A DNA stretch of 64,000 bases from Actinocatenispora thailandica. Its GTDB lineage: Bacteria > Actinomycetota > Actinomycetes > Mycobacteriales > Micromonosporaceae. Made by a program: the position numbers and the translations under genes. Where the stretch lies: assembly GCF_016865425.1 (NCBI RefSeq), contig NZ_AP023355.1:3904198-3968197 (forward strand). Direction: 5' to 3'. The notes beneath the pieces were generated by a model, which was given only the letters and a program-made list of their open reading frames with translations, was not told the origin of the DNA and did not search any database. This document shows, piece by piece, positions 23,658 to 31,885 of this stretch (within the stretch, counting starts at the first letter, position 1; each line of letters opens with the position of its first letter).

Positions 23658-26454
23658 CCGCCGCGAGCTGGTCGAACAGCTCCGGCAGACCCTCTCGTAC
23701 GCCCGCGGCTCGGCCCGTGCCGACCTCGCCGCGGCCGAGGCGGCAGCCGACGCGGCGCGCACCGAGCATGCCAACGCCGAGCGCGAGGCGCAACGTTGCG
23801 GCCAGCGCCTGCTGGCGGCGCACGCTACCCGCCGTGGTGAGGTGGACCGGCAGTCGCTGCACCGGCTGCGCGCCGCGGCCGAACAGCTCACCGCGCTCGC
23901 GGTCGAGCAGGCGCCCGGCGCCGCCGGCCTCGACTGGCCGCACTGGGCGCCGACACTGCCGGCCCGGTCCCAGCCACCCGGGCTGTACCGGATCGGCCGG
24001 CTGCTGGCCCGTGACGTGGTCGCCGGCTCCGAGCCGCCGCTGCCGGCCCTGGTCGCGCTGCTGGACGAGGCGCACCTGCTGATCGAGGACCCCGGCCACG
24101 AACGGGCCGAACTCGCGGTGCCCACCCCGGCGACCGAACCCGACCCGACGACCGCGGTCACGCACCGGCCGACCGAACGGGTACACCGCTTCGTCGGCTC
24201 GCTGCTGCTGCGGGTGCTCGGCTCGACCGTGCCCGGGTCGGTCCAGCTGACCGTGTACGACCCGGAGCGGCTCGGCGGCAGCCTCGCCGCGTTCGCGCCG
24301 CTGGCGCAGGCCGGCCTGCTCACCTTCGTCGGGCCGGGCGGGCTCGGCGACGTGCTGGACGGGCTGGTCGAACAGGTCCGCCGGATCAACGAGACGGTGC
24401 TCGCCGGCGACTACGCGTCGCTGCGCGAGCTGCACGCCGCGACCGGCCGCCGGCCGGAGCCGTGGCGGATCGCGGTCCTGCTCGGCGAGGGCGACGGCGC
24501 CGAGCTGACCGGCGCCCAGCAGGCCCAGCTCGACCGGCTGATCCGCACCGGGCCGGCCTGCGGCGTGCAGCTGCTGATCGCCGGGATCGGGCCGGCCGGT
24601 GAGTGGCGCCAGCAGCCGCAGCTCGACCGGGTGGTGCTGTGGGGCGACCGGGCCTGGACCTCGCTGACCGGTAACCAGTTCCTGGTGCAGCTCGACCCGC
24701 CGCCGTCGATCGAACTCGCCACCGGCACCAGCCGGTCCATCGCCGCGAAGGTACTGGCCGGGCCGGACCCGGCGGTGTTCGCCGACCTGCTGCCCGCGCG
24801 GGAGTGGACCGAGTCGTCGGCGGACCGGTTGGTCGCGCCGGTCGGCGCCGGCCCGGACGGCCGACTCATCGACGTCGAACTCGGCGACTCGCCGCCGCAC
24901 GCACTGGTCGGCGGCCCCTCCGGTACCGGCAAGACCAACCTGCTCTACGCGCTGATCGGGTCGCTGGCGGCCCGCTACTCACCGGACGAGCTGGCGCTCT
25001 ACCTGCTGGACTTCAAGGAGGGCGTGTCGTTCGCCCGGTTCGCGCCGGGCCGCCGGGACCCGAGCTGGCTGCCGCACGTCCGGCTGGTCGGGGTCAACGT
25101 CAACACCGACCGGGAGTACGGCCTGGCCCTGCTCGCGTTCCTGCACCAGCAGCTGCGGGAGCGGGCCGAGGCGGCCAAGGCGTACGAGGCGACCAAGCTC
25201 GCCGAACTGCGCACCGAGGACCCGGCCGGGCACTGGCCGCGCATCGTCGCGGTCGTCGACGAGTTCCAGGTGCTGCTGGACGGCCGGGACGCGGTCGCGC
25301 TGGAGGCGGCCAGGTTGCTGGAGGACCTGGCCCGGCGCGGCCGGTCCCAGGGCATCCACCTGATCCTGGCCAGCCAGGACCTGTCCGGCATCGACGCGCT
25401 GTGGGGACGCGCCTCGATGGTCGCCCAGTTCACCCTGCGCATCGCGCTGCCGAAGGCACGCCGGATCCTCGCCGAGGGCAACCTCGCTGCGGACACGGTG
25501 CCCCGGCACCACGCGGTGATCAACCCGGACTCCGGTGCCGAGCCGGCGAACCGGGTCGCGCACATCCCGGACGCCGGCCGCCGCGGCACCCTGGACGTGC
25601 TGCAGCAGCGGCTCTGGCAGCGCCGCGACCCGGACTCCGCACCACCGGTGCTGTTCGACGGTGGCCGGGTGCCGCTGCTGTCCGAGTCCGCGGACCTGGC
25701 CGCGATGGCACCGGGACCGGAGCCGAGCCGTACCCCGGTCGCGCTGGTCGGCCACACCATCGACGTGACCGGCCGGTCCGCCGGGGTGCGGCTGTCCCGC
25801 TCCCCCGGCCGCAACCTCGCGATACTCGGCGCCCGCGCGGCGGAGGCGTGCGACGTGCTCGCCACCGCCGCGGTCTCGCTCGCCGCGCAGTACCGGCCGG
25901 GCGCGGTGCGGTTCAGCCTGGTCTGCCTGGACGACGACGCGGTCGAGGCGGCCAAGCGGCTGCACGACGAGCTGGGCGCTGGCGGCCACCACGTCGACTG
26001 GTACGACCGGGACGGGGTGTGCGGGCTGCTCGCCGGCACCGCCCAGGCGCTGCGGGACGGTGGCGACGAGCCGGCCCGGCCGCACGTGCTGCTGGCGTAC
26101 GCGGTGGACGCGGCCGCCACCCGGCTGGAACGCAAGGATCCGGCCACCCGGCGCAGCGCCCGGGACGATCTGAAGGACATCCTGGGCCGCGGCCCCGAAC
26201 TGCGCACCCACCTGCTCGGCTGGTGGCGTTCGGTACCGCGGCTGCGCGACGACCTCGGCGGTCTCGGCGCCCGGTTCGACGCGTTCGGCGCCTGGCTCGC
26301 GCTGGACGTCCAGGGCGGCGAGCTCGCGCCGCTGTCCACCGAGCCGGGCGGCCCGCACTGGTACCCGCGGGAGCGCCGGGCGCTGTTCTTCGACCGCGCA
26401 GTGGACCGCCATCCGCGGGTGGTCATCCCGTACCGGACCGAGGAGCCGCGATGA
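23647..26454 (+). CDS. FtsK/SpoIIIE-type ATPase with N-terminal coiled coil
   Basis: A 935-residue protein. Residues 1-100 form an Ala/Glu/Arg-rich coiled coil; 100-400 a domain with 'PGLYRIGRLLARD'. The FtsK/HerA core follows with Walker A 'GGPSGTGKTNLL' (about 422-433) and Walker B 'IVAVVDEFQVLL' (about 533-545), 'GRSQGIHLILASQDL' after it. A second, degenerate nucleotide domain at about 710-900 has 'SRSPGRNLAILGARA' without GKT. No membrane helices are present, unlike chromosomal FtsK. Tandem domains with a dead second one recall EccC of type VII secretion and FtsK-like conjugation ATPases. The gene ends in an ATGA overlap with a tiny ORF. Role: DNA or protein translocation motor, substrate unknown. 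Confidence 0.88.
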   Translation: MAGSRRELVEQLRQTLSYARGSARADLAAAEAAADAARTEHANAEREAQRCGQRLLAAHATRRGEVDRQSLHRLRAAAEQLTALAVEQAPGAAGLDWPHWAPTLPARSQPPGLYRIGRLLARDVVAGSEPPLPALVALLDEAHLLIEDPGHERAELAVPTPATEPDPTTAVTHRPTERVHRFVGSLLLRVLGSTVPGSVQLTVYDPERLGGSLAAFAPLAQAGLLTFVGPGGLGDVLDGLVEQVRRINETVLAGDYASLRELHAATGRRPEPWRIAVLLGEGDGAELTGAQQAQLDRLIRTGPACGVQLLIAGIGPAGEWRQQPQLDRVVLWGDRAWTSLTGNQFLVQLDPPPSIELATGTSRSIAAKVLAGPDPAVFADLLPAREWTESSADRLVAPVGAGPDGRLIDVELGDSPPHALVGGPSGTGKTNLLYALIGSLAARYSPDELALYLLDFKEGVSFARFAPGRRDPSWLPHVRLVGVNVNTDREYGLALLAFLHQQLRERAEAAKAYEATKLAELRTEDPAGHWPRIVAVVDEFQVLLDGRDAVALEAARLLEDLARRGRSQGIHLILASQDLSGIDALWGRASMVAQFTLRIALPKARRILAEGNLAADTVPRHHAVINPDSGAEPANRVAHIPDAGRRGTLDVLQQRLWQRRDPDSAPPVLFDGGRVPLLSESADLAAMAPGPEPSRTPVALVGHTIDVTGRSAGVRLSRSPGRNLAILGARAAEACDVLATAAVSLAAQYRPGAVRFSLVCLDDDAVEAAKRLHDELGAGGHHVDWYDRDGVCGLLAGTAQALRDGGDEPARPHVLLAYAVDAAATRLERKDPATRRSARDDLKDILGRGPELRTHLLGWWRSVPRLRDDLGGLGARFDAFGAWLALDVQGGELAPLSTEPGGPHWYPRERRALFFDRAVDRHPRVVIPYRTEEPR

Positions 26455-26500
26455 GCCCGCGGCCATCGGGCCGCCCCGGACCGGAGGAGCCGCGATGAGC
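26433..26500 (+). repeat. direct repeat spanning a stop/start junction
   Basis: CCGGACCGAGGAGCCGCG ATGAGCC at 26433-26457 is repeated at 26476-26501 with one inserted G. Each copy contains an AGGAG site and an ATGA junction. The first ATG (26451) opens a 15-residue ORF that ends in an ATGA overlap with the second ATG (26495), the start of the membrane protein gene. Confidence 0.8.
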
Positions 26501-27208
26501 CAGCTGGCCGACACCCGACCGCTCGCCGGTACCGGATCGCCGCGGGAGCGGTACCGCCGGGCGGTGGCCGCGCTCGCGGCGCCGCTGCACGACCAGGTCG
26601 CCGGGCACGACCGGACCGACCAGGCGCTGGTGACCGGGCGCCGGGAGATCGCCGACCGGCTCGGCGAGTCGGCCGGCCGGGTGCACGCCGCCCGGTCCGA
26701 CGTCGCCGCGGCGGCCGACCAGGTCGAGGCGGTCGACCGCCGGGCCCGGCGAATCTGGCGGGAGCTGGCCGCGCTGCCGGGCCGGCCCCGCGACCTGGGG
26801 CCGACGCCGATCCCGCGGGCGGTGACGGCGCAGCCGGCGCTCCCCGCCACCGAACTGCTGGACCGCGCCGAGCGCACCGTCACCGCCGCGCGGCTGGGTG
26901 AACTGCCGCTGCGCCCGCCGGTACCGATCTGGGCGGCGATGGTGCTCGCCGGCGCGGTCGGCGCGCTGGTCTGCGCCGGCATCGGTACCGCCCTGCTGGT
27001 CGCCGCGCCGGGGATGCCGGTCGGGGAACGTGCCGCGGCCCGGGTGATCGCCGACGTGGCGTTCGCGCTCGGCGTCGTGGCCGGCGTGCCCGGGGCGCTG
27101 AGCTGGCTGTCCCGGTACGGCCAGCCGATGACCGCGCGGGCGTTCGGCGCGGTATTCGGTACCGGCGCGATCGCGACGATCGGGCTGTTCGTCCTGCTCG
27201 GGCATTGA
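26495..27208 (+). CDS. membrane protein, fourth gene of FtsK-type operon
   Basis: A 237-residue protein. The N-terminal 130 residues are a cytosolic, Arg/Ala-rich coiled coil ('LVTGRREIADRLGES', 'ADQVEAVDRRARRIW'). The C-terminal part has three membrane segments: 'WAAMVLAGAVGALVC', a second with 'VIADVAFALGVVAGV' and a third with 'IATIGLFVLLGH' at the end. It probably anchors the cytosolic ATPase complex to the membrane. The ATG at 26495 follows GGAGGAG. I recognise no family. Confidence 0.8.
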   Translation: MSQLADTRPLAGTGSPRERYRRAVAALAAPLHDQVAGHDRTDQALVTGRREIADRLGESAGRVHAARSDVAAAADQVEAVDRRARRIWRELAALPGRPRDLGPTPIPRAVTAQPALPATELLDRAERTVTAARLGELPLRPPVPIWAAMVLAGAVGALVCAGIGTALLVAAPGMPVGERAAARVIADVAFALGVVAGVPGALSWLSRYGQPMTARAFGAVFGTGAIATIGLFVLLGH

Positions 27209-27424
27209 CCGAGCGACGCTGTCAGGAAATTCCCATCTTGGGGGTCCTACGATGGCATTCACCGAGCCCGGCCGATGCCGGCGATCGCAACATGCGAATT
27301 CAGGCGGTATTCCCCTGGCTGGGTAATTGTGCTTGACTTGCCCCACCGCTTTGACGCGCGGCGATACGCACATCGCGGATAGACGTCGCGACCCGCACAT
27401 CGGAACACACGCACGAGGACGCCG
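27209..27424. other. promoter region of small gene
   Basis: About 215 bases after the FtsK-type operon. TTGACT and TTGACG hexamers occur near 27333 and 27349, but neither has a clear -10 partner. No ORF is supported. Confidence 0.3.
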
Positions 27425-27712
27425 ATGGACGACATGCAGGGCCTGAGCCTGACCGAGGCCGCTCGCGAGGCTTACATGCAGCTGATCATGTGCGAGCTGC
27501 CCAGCTCGGGCACCGAGGTCGAGGCATGGATTCCGGCGATGAAGGCGGTCAGCCGGATGAATGCGGTCGCCCTGCATCCCGCGCTGATCGCGATCGCCGA
27601 TCAGCTCGAGGCCGGATTCCACGACGCGGTCTGCGCGCAGGACCCGGACCGGCTGCGGGTCGCGTTCGACGCCGCGGCCAAGCGACTGCGCCCGCACACC
27701 GGCGCCGTTTGA
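27425..27712 (+). CDS. hypothetical protein, 95 residues
   Basis: A small, soluble, helical protein that starts 'MDDMQGLSLTEAAREAY' with an ACGAGGAC site upstream. It has one Cys near the middle (LIMCELP) and a C-terminal helix 'AFDAAAKRLRPH'. No family is recognised. It stands alone, convergent with the STAS gene. Confidence 0.6.
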   Translation: MDDMQGLSLTEAAREAYMQLIMCELPSSGTEVEAWIPAMKAVSRMNAVALHPALIAIADQLEAGFHDAVCAQDPDRLRVAFDAAAKRLRPHTGAV

Positions 27713-27869
27713 CGATCCATTTCACTGACGGTCACCGCGAGGCCGCGTGGCAATCGGTCGGTGAACACTATCCGTCATTCTTTTCGGGAATCCCGATTGG
27801 CGCATTCCGACAAACGTTCGACCGGGCGCCGAGAATTGTGCCGGTCGCGGGCGCCGTTCAAGGAGCCGC

Positions 27870-28289
27870 TCAGGCGGCGGTGAAACGCGACCCGTCGCCC
27901 GGATGCCAGGAACCGAACGAGGGATTCGCCGGCGGCACCGGGACGGTGGGCAGGAACCGGTCGAGCCGGGTCAGGTGCAGCAGCCGGGTCAGCCGGGCCG
28001 GGGTGCCGCGCAGCGCGAGCTGTCGGCCGGCCTGCTCGGCGAGCCGATGGGTGCCCACCAGCACGCCCAACCCGGTGGCGTCGAAAGTGTCCACAGTGGA
28101 CATGTCGATCAGCAGCAGGCCGTCTCCCTGGGCCACCGCCGCATGCAGCCGTTCCCGAACGGAGGCAGCAGTGTGGGTGTCGAACCGGCCCGAGACGTGC
28201 ACCACCGTCGGCTGGTCCGTCGAGCCGACCTGCCGGCTGCCGGTGTGCTGCTCGCTCGCGGTGCACTGCAACGCGCGCTCACCTGCCAC
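27870..28289 (-). CDS. STAS-domain anti-sigma factor antagonist
   Basis: A 139-residue STAS protein. 'VVHVSGRFDTHTAAS' and 'LLLIDMSTVDTFDATGLGVLVG' (read as LLLIDMSTVDTF and DATGLGVLVG) form the core. In SpoIIAA-type antagonists the phosphorylated Ser sits in D-S-S-G; here the motif is D-A-T-G, so Thr would be the phosphate acceptor. Such proteins bind an anti-sigma kinase when unphosphorylated and free the sigma factor. No kinase or sigma gene is adjacent. About 20 residues at each end are outside the domain. Confidence 0.85.
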   Translation of the reverse strand: MAGERALQCTASEQHTGSRQVGSTDQPTVVHVSGRFDTHTAASVRERLHAAVAQGDGLLLIDMSTVDTFDATGLGVLVGTHRLAEQAGRQLALRGTPARLTRLLHLTRLDRFLPTVPVPPANPSFGSWHPGDGSRFTAA

Positions 28290-28518
28290 GACGATCCCCC
28301 AACGGTCCCCGGACCCGGCCGCGCCGGCTCGCCACCCCCATGACGAAACCGAACCCGGCCGGGTCCGATGCCTCCCCGCTCCCCCAGCGGTACCACCGAC
28401 GGTACGGCCCCATCGGCCACGACGGGACCGGGGAACACCCTGAACTATGCCAGGGGTACCACCCCGAGAACCTCCTCCGCCGCGGCGATATCCGCCTCCG
28501 CCCTGAGTCGTACCCCAC

Positions 28519-29435
28519 TCAGTCCGCCTCCTCCAGCCGGCGGCGGATCGGCCCGAGCTCCCGGGCGTGCCGGGCCATCCCGGACCACGGATCCTCCACA
28601 GTGGACAGGCGATCGGCCAGGTCCGGGATCCGGTACTGCCGGGCGCTGGTCAGCGCGTCGTCGGCCAGCTCGTCCCAGCACAGCGGGGTGGCCACCGGGG
28701 CACCGGGCAGCGGGCGCGGCGAGTACGGCGCGATCGCGTGCTGTGCGTACGCGTTGCGCAGCGTGTCCACGAACAACCGACCCGCCCGCTGCTCCTTGCG
28801 CACCTGGGTGGTCAGTTCGTCCGGGTGCCTCGCCGCGAGCCGGTCGGCGATGGCCCCGGCGACCTCGCGTACCTCGTCGACATCCTGCCGGCCGGCCAGC
28901 GGCACGATCACGTGCACGCCGCGCGAGCCGGTGGTCATCGGATAGCCCGGCAGGTCCAGCTCGTCCAGCAGCTCGTGCAGGGCCAGGGCGGCCCGCCGTA
29001 CGGCCGGGAAGTCGTCCGCCCCGGCGGGTCCAGGTCGAAGATCAGCTTGACCGGACGGCGCGGGGCCGACGCCCGACTGGGCCACGGGTGCAGCGCCACC
29101 GCGGCCAGACCGGCCAGGTAGACCAGGGTCGCGACATCGTCGGCGCACAGCATCGTCACGCTGCCGCCGGTGACCCGGTCCACCCTGACGGTGTGTACCC
29201 AGTCCGGCGCCGAGTCGGGCACCTTCTTGGCGAAGAATCCGGAGCCGCCGACCCCGTCCGGGAAGCGTTGCAGCGCCAGCGGATGCTCGCGCAGGTGCGG
29301 CAGCATCCGATCGGCCACCAGCCGGTAGTAGTCGGCCAGCCCGGCCTTGTCGATCCCGCCGTCACGCGCACCGTCGAACAGGACCTTGTCCGGGTGCGTC
29401 AGGGGTACCCGGCGACTGCCGACCTGCACCGTCAC
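28519..29435 (-). CDS. ligD: LigD-type polymerase/primase module (one-base frameshift)
   Basis: An archaeo-eukaryotic primase-like polymerase of about 305 residues that adds nucleotides at breaks during non-homologous end joining. The start is a GTG in a GTGA overlap with the preceding gene. 'LTHPDKVLFDGA', 'ADYYRLVADRMLPHL', 'PLALQRFPDG' and 'FFAKKVP' are hallmark segments; 'LIFDLDPPG' holds the catalytic Asp pair; 'SRGVHVIVPL' and 'QYRIPDLADRL' follow. The frame breaks just after LDPPG, where one C is missing from the CCCC run at 29019-29022; adding it restores the family reading. A sequencing error is more likely than a pseudogene. Confidence 0.88.
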
Positions 29436-30040
29436 CGGTCCGCCGCCGCGATCTGATCCAGGTCGCGGCCGGACAGCACCGACTCGGTCTGGGTGGACAC
29501 CGGGTTGCGGCGCGCGTCGGCGCCCTCGTCGTCCTGCTTGACCAGCAGCCACGCCTCGTGGTCGCCGCCGCGGAACCGGGTCAGCGCGTACCCACCGGTC
29601 AGCTTCGTGCCGCCCAGCCGGAACGTGACGTGCCCGCGCGCCAGCCCGTCGGCCATCGACACCGCGTCCCGGCCCCGCCGCGTCGTGTTGGTGTAGCCAC
29701 CGGTGTCCCACACCAGCACGGTGCCGCCGCCGTACTCGCCGGCCGGGATGGTCCCCTCGAAGTCCGCGTAGTCCAGCGGATGGTCCTCGGTCGGTACGGC
29801 CAGCCGCCGGTCCCGCGGATCGGTGGACGGCCCCTTCGGTACCGCCCAGGACTTCAACACCCCGTCGACCTCCAGCCGGAAGTCGTAGTGGTCGGTCGAC
29901 GCGGCGTGGTGCTGGATGACGAACAGCCCGTCGTCCGTGTCCCGCTCCCGTGAGCCGCCGGGCTGCCCGGACGGCTCACCGGTGCGGTCGAAGTGCCGGC
30001 GGCGCCGGTACTCGCTCAGCTGGTGCGGTGCCCCGGCCAT
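29432..30040 (-). CDS. LigD-type 3'-phosphoesterase module
   Basis: A 202-residue stand-alone DNA 3'-phosphoesterase that trims 3'-phosphate or ribonucleotide ends in end joining. 'FVIQHHAASTDHYDFRLE' shows the metal-binding His and Asp positions of the LigD N-terminal domain, and 'WAVPKGPSTDP', 'EGTIPAGEYGGG' and 'VLVWDTGGY' complete it. The ATG at 30040 has GGGAGG upstream. The stop overlaps the start of the polymerase module, so the two are made together; the ATP-dependent ligase part and Ku are not in this window. Confidence 0.92.
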   Translation of the reverse strand: MAGAPHQLSEYRRRRHFDRTGEPSGQPGGSRERDTDDGLFVIQHHAASTDHYDFRLEVDGVLKSWAVPKGPSTDPRDRRLAVPTEDHPLDYADFEGTIPAGEYGGGTVLVWDTGGYTNTTRRGRDAVSMADGLARGHVTFRLGGTKLTGGYALTRFRGGDHEAWLLVKQDDEGADARRNPVSTQTESVLSGRDLDQIAAADR

Positions 30041-30101
30041 CACGCCTCCCCGGCTCGTTGGGCACAGACATACCCGGGGCCGGCGGTGGCAAACCCGGCC
30101 G

Positions 30102-30953
30102 CTACTCGTACGAGTAGAAGCCCTGACCCGACTTGCGGCCCAGGTGGCCGGCGGCGACCATGCGCAGCAGCGACTCCGGCGGGGCGAACTTCGGGTCCTT
30201 GCTGTCGGCGTAGATGTTCTCGGTGGCGTGCACCAACACGTCCACGCCGGTCAGGTCGGTGGTCGCCAGCGGGCCCATCACGTGCCCGAAGCCGAGTTTG
30301 CAGGCCGTGTCCAGGTCGGCGGCGCTGATCACGCCGTTCTCCACCAGCCGGGCGGCCTCCATCGCCAGCGCGCAGATCAGCCGGGTGGTGACGAAGCCGG
30401 CGATGTCCCGGTTGACGGTCACCACGGTCTTGCCGATGCCCTCGGCGAACGCGGTCGCGGTGGCCATCGTCTCGTCGCTCGTCTGGTACCCGCGGACCAG
30501 TTCCACCAGCGCCATCATCGGCACCGGCGAGAAGAAGTGGGTGCCGACCACGTACTCGGGCCGCTGGGTCACCGAGGCGATCGTGGTGATCGGGATCGCC
30601 GAGGTGTTGGTGGCCAGCACCGCGCCGTCCGCGGCGAGCTTGTCCAGCTCCATGAAGACCCGCTGCTTGATCTCGACCTGCTCGAACACCGCCTCGACGA
30701 CGAGGTCGGCCTCGGCCACCACGCCGAGGTCGGTGGTGGTGGCGATCCGGCCGAGCGCGTCCGACGCGTCCTGCGCGCTGATCTTCTGCTTCTCGACGAA
30801 CTTGTTCAGCGACTTCTCGATGCCGGCCAGGCCGCGCGCCAGCGCCGCGTCGTCCACGTCGCGCATGTCGACCTGCCAACCGGCCTGGGCTGCCACCTGC
30901 GCGATGCCGGAGCCCATCAGCCCGGCGCCGACCACCGCGAGCCGTCCCGCCAT
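30102..30953 (-). CDS. 3-hydroxybutyryl-CoA dehydrogenase
   Basis: A 283-residue NAD(P)-dependent dehydrogenase that interconverts acetoacetyl-CoA and 3-hydroxybutyryl-CoA. The Rossmann motif 'VVGAGLMGSGIAQ' is at the N-terminus, 'LVVEAVFE' and 'ATNTSAIPIT' follow, the catalytic His is in 'GTHFFSPVPMM', and the C-terminal domain ends 'GRKSGQGFYSY'. Complete and of standard length. GGAAGGGGAC precedes the ATG. It may serve beta-oxidation or polyhydroxybutyrate/butyrate-type metabolism; no partner genes are adjacent. Confidence 0.95.
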   Translation of the reverse strand: MAGRLAVVGAGLMGSGIAQVAAQAGWQVDMRDVDDAALARGLAGIEKSLNKFVEKQKISAQDASDALGRIATTTDLGVVAEADLVVEAVFEQVEIKQRVFMELDKLAADGAVLATNTSAIPITTIASVTQRPEYVVGTHFFSPVPMMALVELVRGYQTSDETMATATAFAEGIGKTVVTVNRDIAGFVTTRLICALAMEAARLVENGVISAADLDTACKLGFGHVMGPLATTDLTGVDVLVHATENIYADSKDPKFAPPESLLRMVAAGHLGRKSGQGFYSYE

Positions 30954-30976
30954 GTCCGTCCCCTTCCAGGAGCAAA

Positions 30977-30992
30977 GCTACCGTTCAGTAGC
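30977..30992 (-). promoter_or_regulatory. palindromic candidate operator of the dehydrogenase gene
   Basis: GCTAC-N6-GTAGC (plus strand GCTACCGTTCAGTAGC) lies 24 bases upstream of the ATG, just downstream of a possible TAGAGT -10 box (minus strand, about 30994-30999). A TetR-type repressor of fatty-acid or CoA-ester metabolism could bind it. No regulator gene is adjacent. Confidence 0.35.
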
Positions 30993-31044
30993 GGACTCTA
31001 CTCAGGGGTCCGGACCGGGTGGCGCCGGATGGCGGCGCCGACCG

Positions 31045-31280
31045 TCAACCGTCCGGGCGGACGGTGAGCCCGGCGACCCGGACGAACACCGTCACCTCGG
31101 TGATCTCCAGGCCCTCGGCCAGCTCCCAGCCGTCCAGGTAGACCCAGCCCGGCACCGTCGGGGACGGCCGGACGCCGATCACCCGGAACCAGATCGGCCG
31201 CTCGAACTGCGAACTCGCGGCGGCGTCCAGCCGGACCAGATCGCCGATGCGGGGGTCACACCGGTGGTCGCCATGGTCAT
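31045..31280 (-). CDS. small hypothetical protein (one-base frameshift)
   Basis: With one extra G in the GGGGG run at 31251-31255 this reads as 78 residues starting 'MTMATTGVTP', then 'IGDLVRLDAAASSQF', 'WFRVIGVRPSPTVPGW', 'VYLDGWELAEGLEITEV', 'FVRVAGLTV'. It looks like a small beta-barrel domain. The ATG is in an ATGA overlap with the preceding gene, and the span is one base short of a whole number of codons; both support a real gene with a missing base. No family recognised. Confidence 0.55.
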
Positions 31281-31510
31281 CGGGCCGTCGCAGCCGCCGT
31301 CGAGCCCACGGCGGGCGACACCGGACGGGGCCGCCGTACCGGACCGGCCTGTCTCGTCGCCTCGGTGGCCACCCGCGCCGTCTCGCACGGGTACGGCCGG
31401 CGGCAGCGCGGGTGCGCACACCGGTCCGGGTCCGCCTCGTCGGGGCGATGCGACCGGAGCAGTCGGGTTGCGACGTCGGAGAGAAGTGGATTGGCTGATT
31501 GCGGGTCCAT
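31277..31510 (-). CDS. small Cys-containing hypothetical protein
   Basis: A 77-residue protein starting 'MDPQSANPLLSDVATRLL' with GGGAGAC upstream. 'RCAHPRCRRPYPCETAR' gives three spaced Cys that could bind zinc, as in short proteins often found beside XRE-type regulators in actinomycetes. The C-terminus is low-complexity. Its stop overlaps the next start (ATGA). It is divergent from the XRE-TPR regulator. Confidence 0.55.
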   Translation of the reverse strand: MDPQSANPLLSDVATRLLRSHRPDEADPDRCAHPRCRRPYPCETARVATEATRQAGPVRRPRPVSPAVGSTAAATAR

Positions 31511-31885
31511 GACCGTCTCCCGGCAGGACTGGTGGTCTCTGCTTCGAAGGGTGTTGACATCACGTGTTCGGCTGCCCGTCTCGTCCGCCCGGTGGGCCGG
31601 TCACCCGAGATCGGTCCGGCCCGCCGGGCGTCGACGGGAACACAACTGAACGCAATCACAAGGCTACTTTCCGAGCAGCCGGAAAAGTTCAGCGAAGTGA
31701 ACTCTGTCCAAGCCGGCTATCCTGCGTGCCTTCGCCTGGCCCGCGCGAGATCATCGGGATCGGCACGATCACGCAGGTCGATACGTTTCCCCGGTTCGAC
31801 CGAACATCACCTCGCTGAGTGTCAGATACAAATCACCCTCCGCCAGGCCTATCGCCCCCAGTAAAACGCCCGTACCGTAAAAATC
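31511..31885. other. divergent promoter region
   Basis: 375 bases between the small Cys protein gene (minus) and the XRE regulator (plus). On the plus side TACCGT (31873-31878) lies 7 bases before the ATG, with no ribosome binding site between, so the regulator mRNA is probably leaderless. I see no gene and no clear repeat. Confidence 0.4.
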
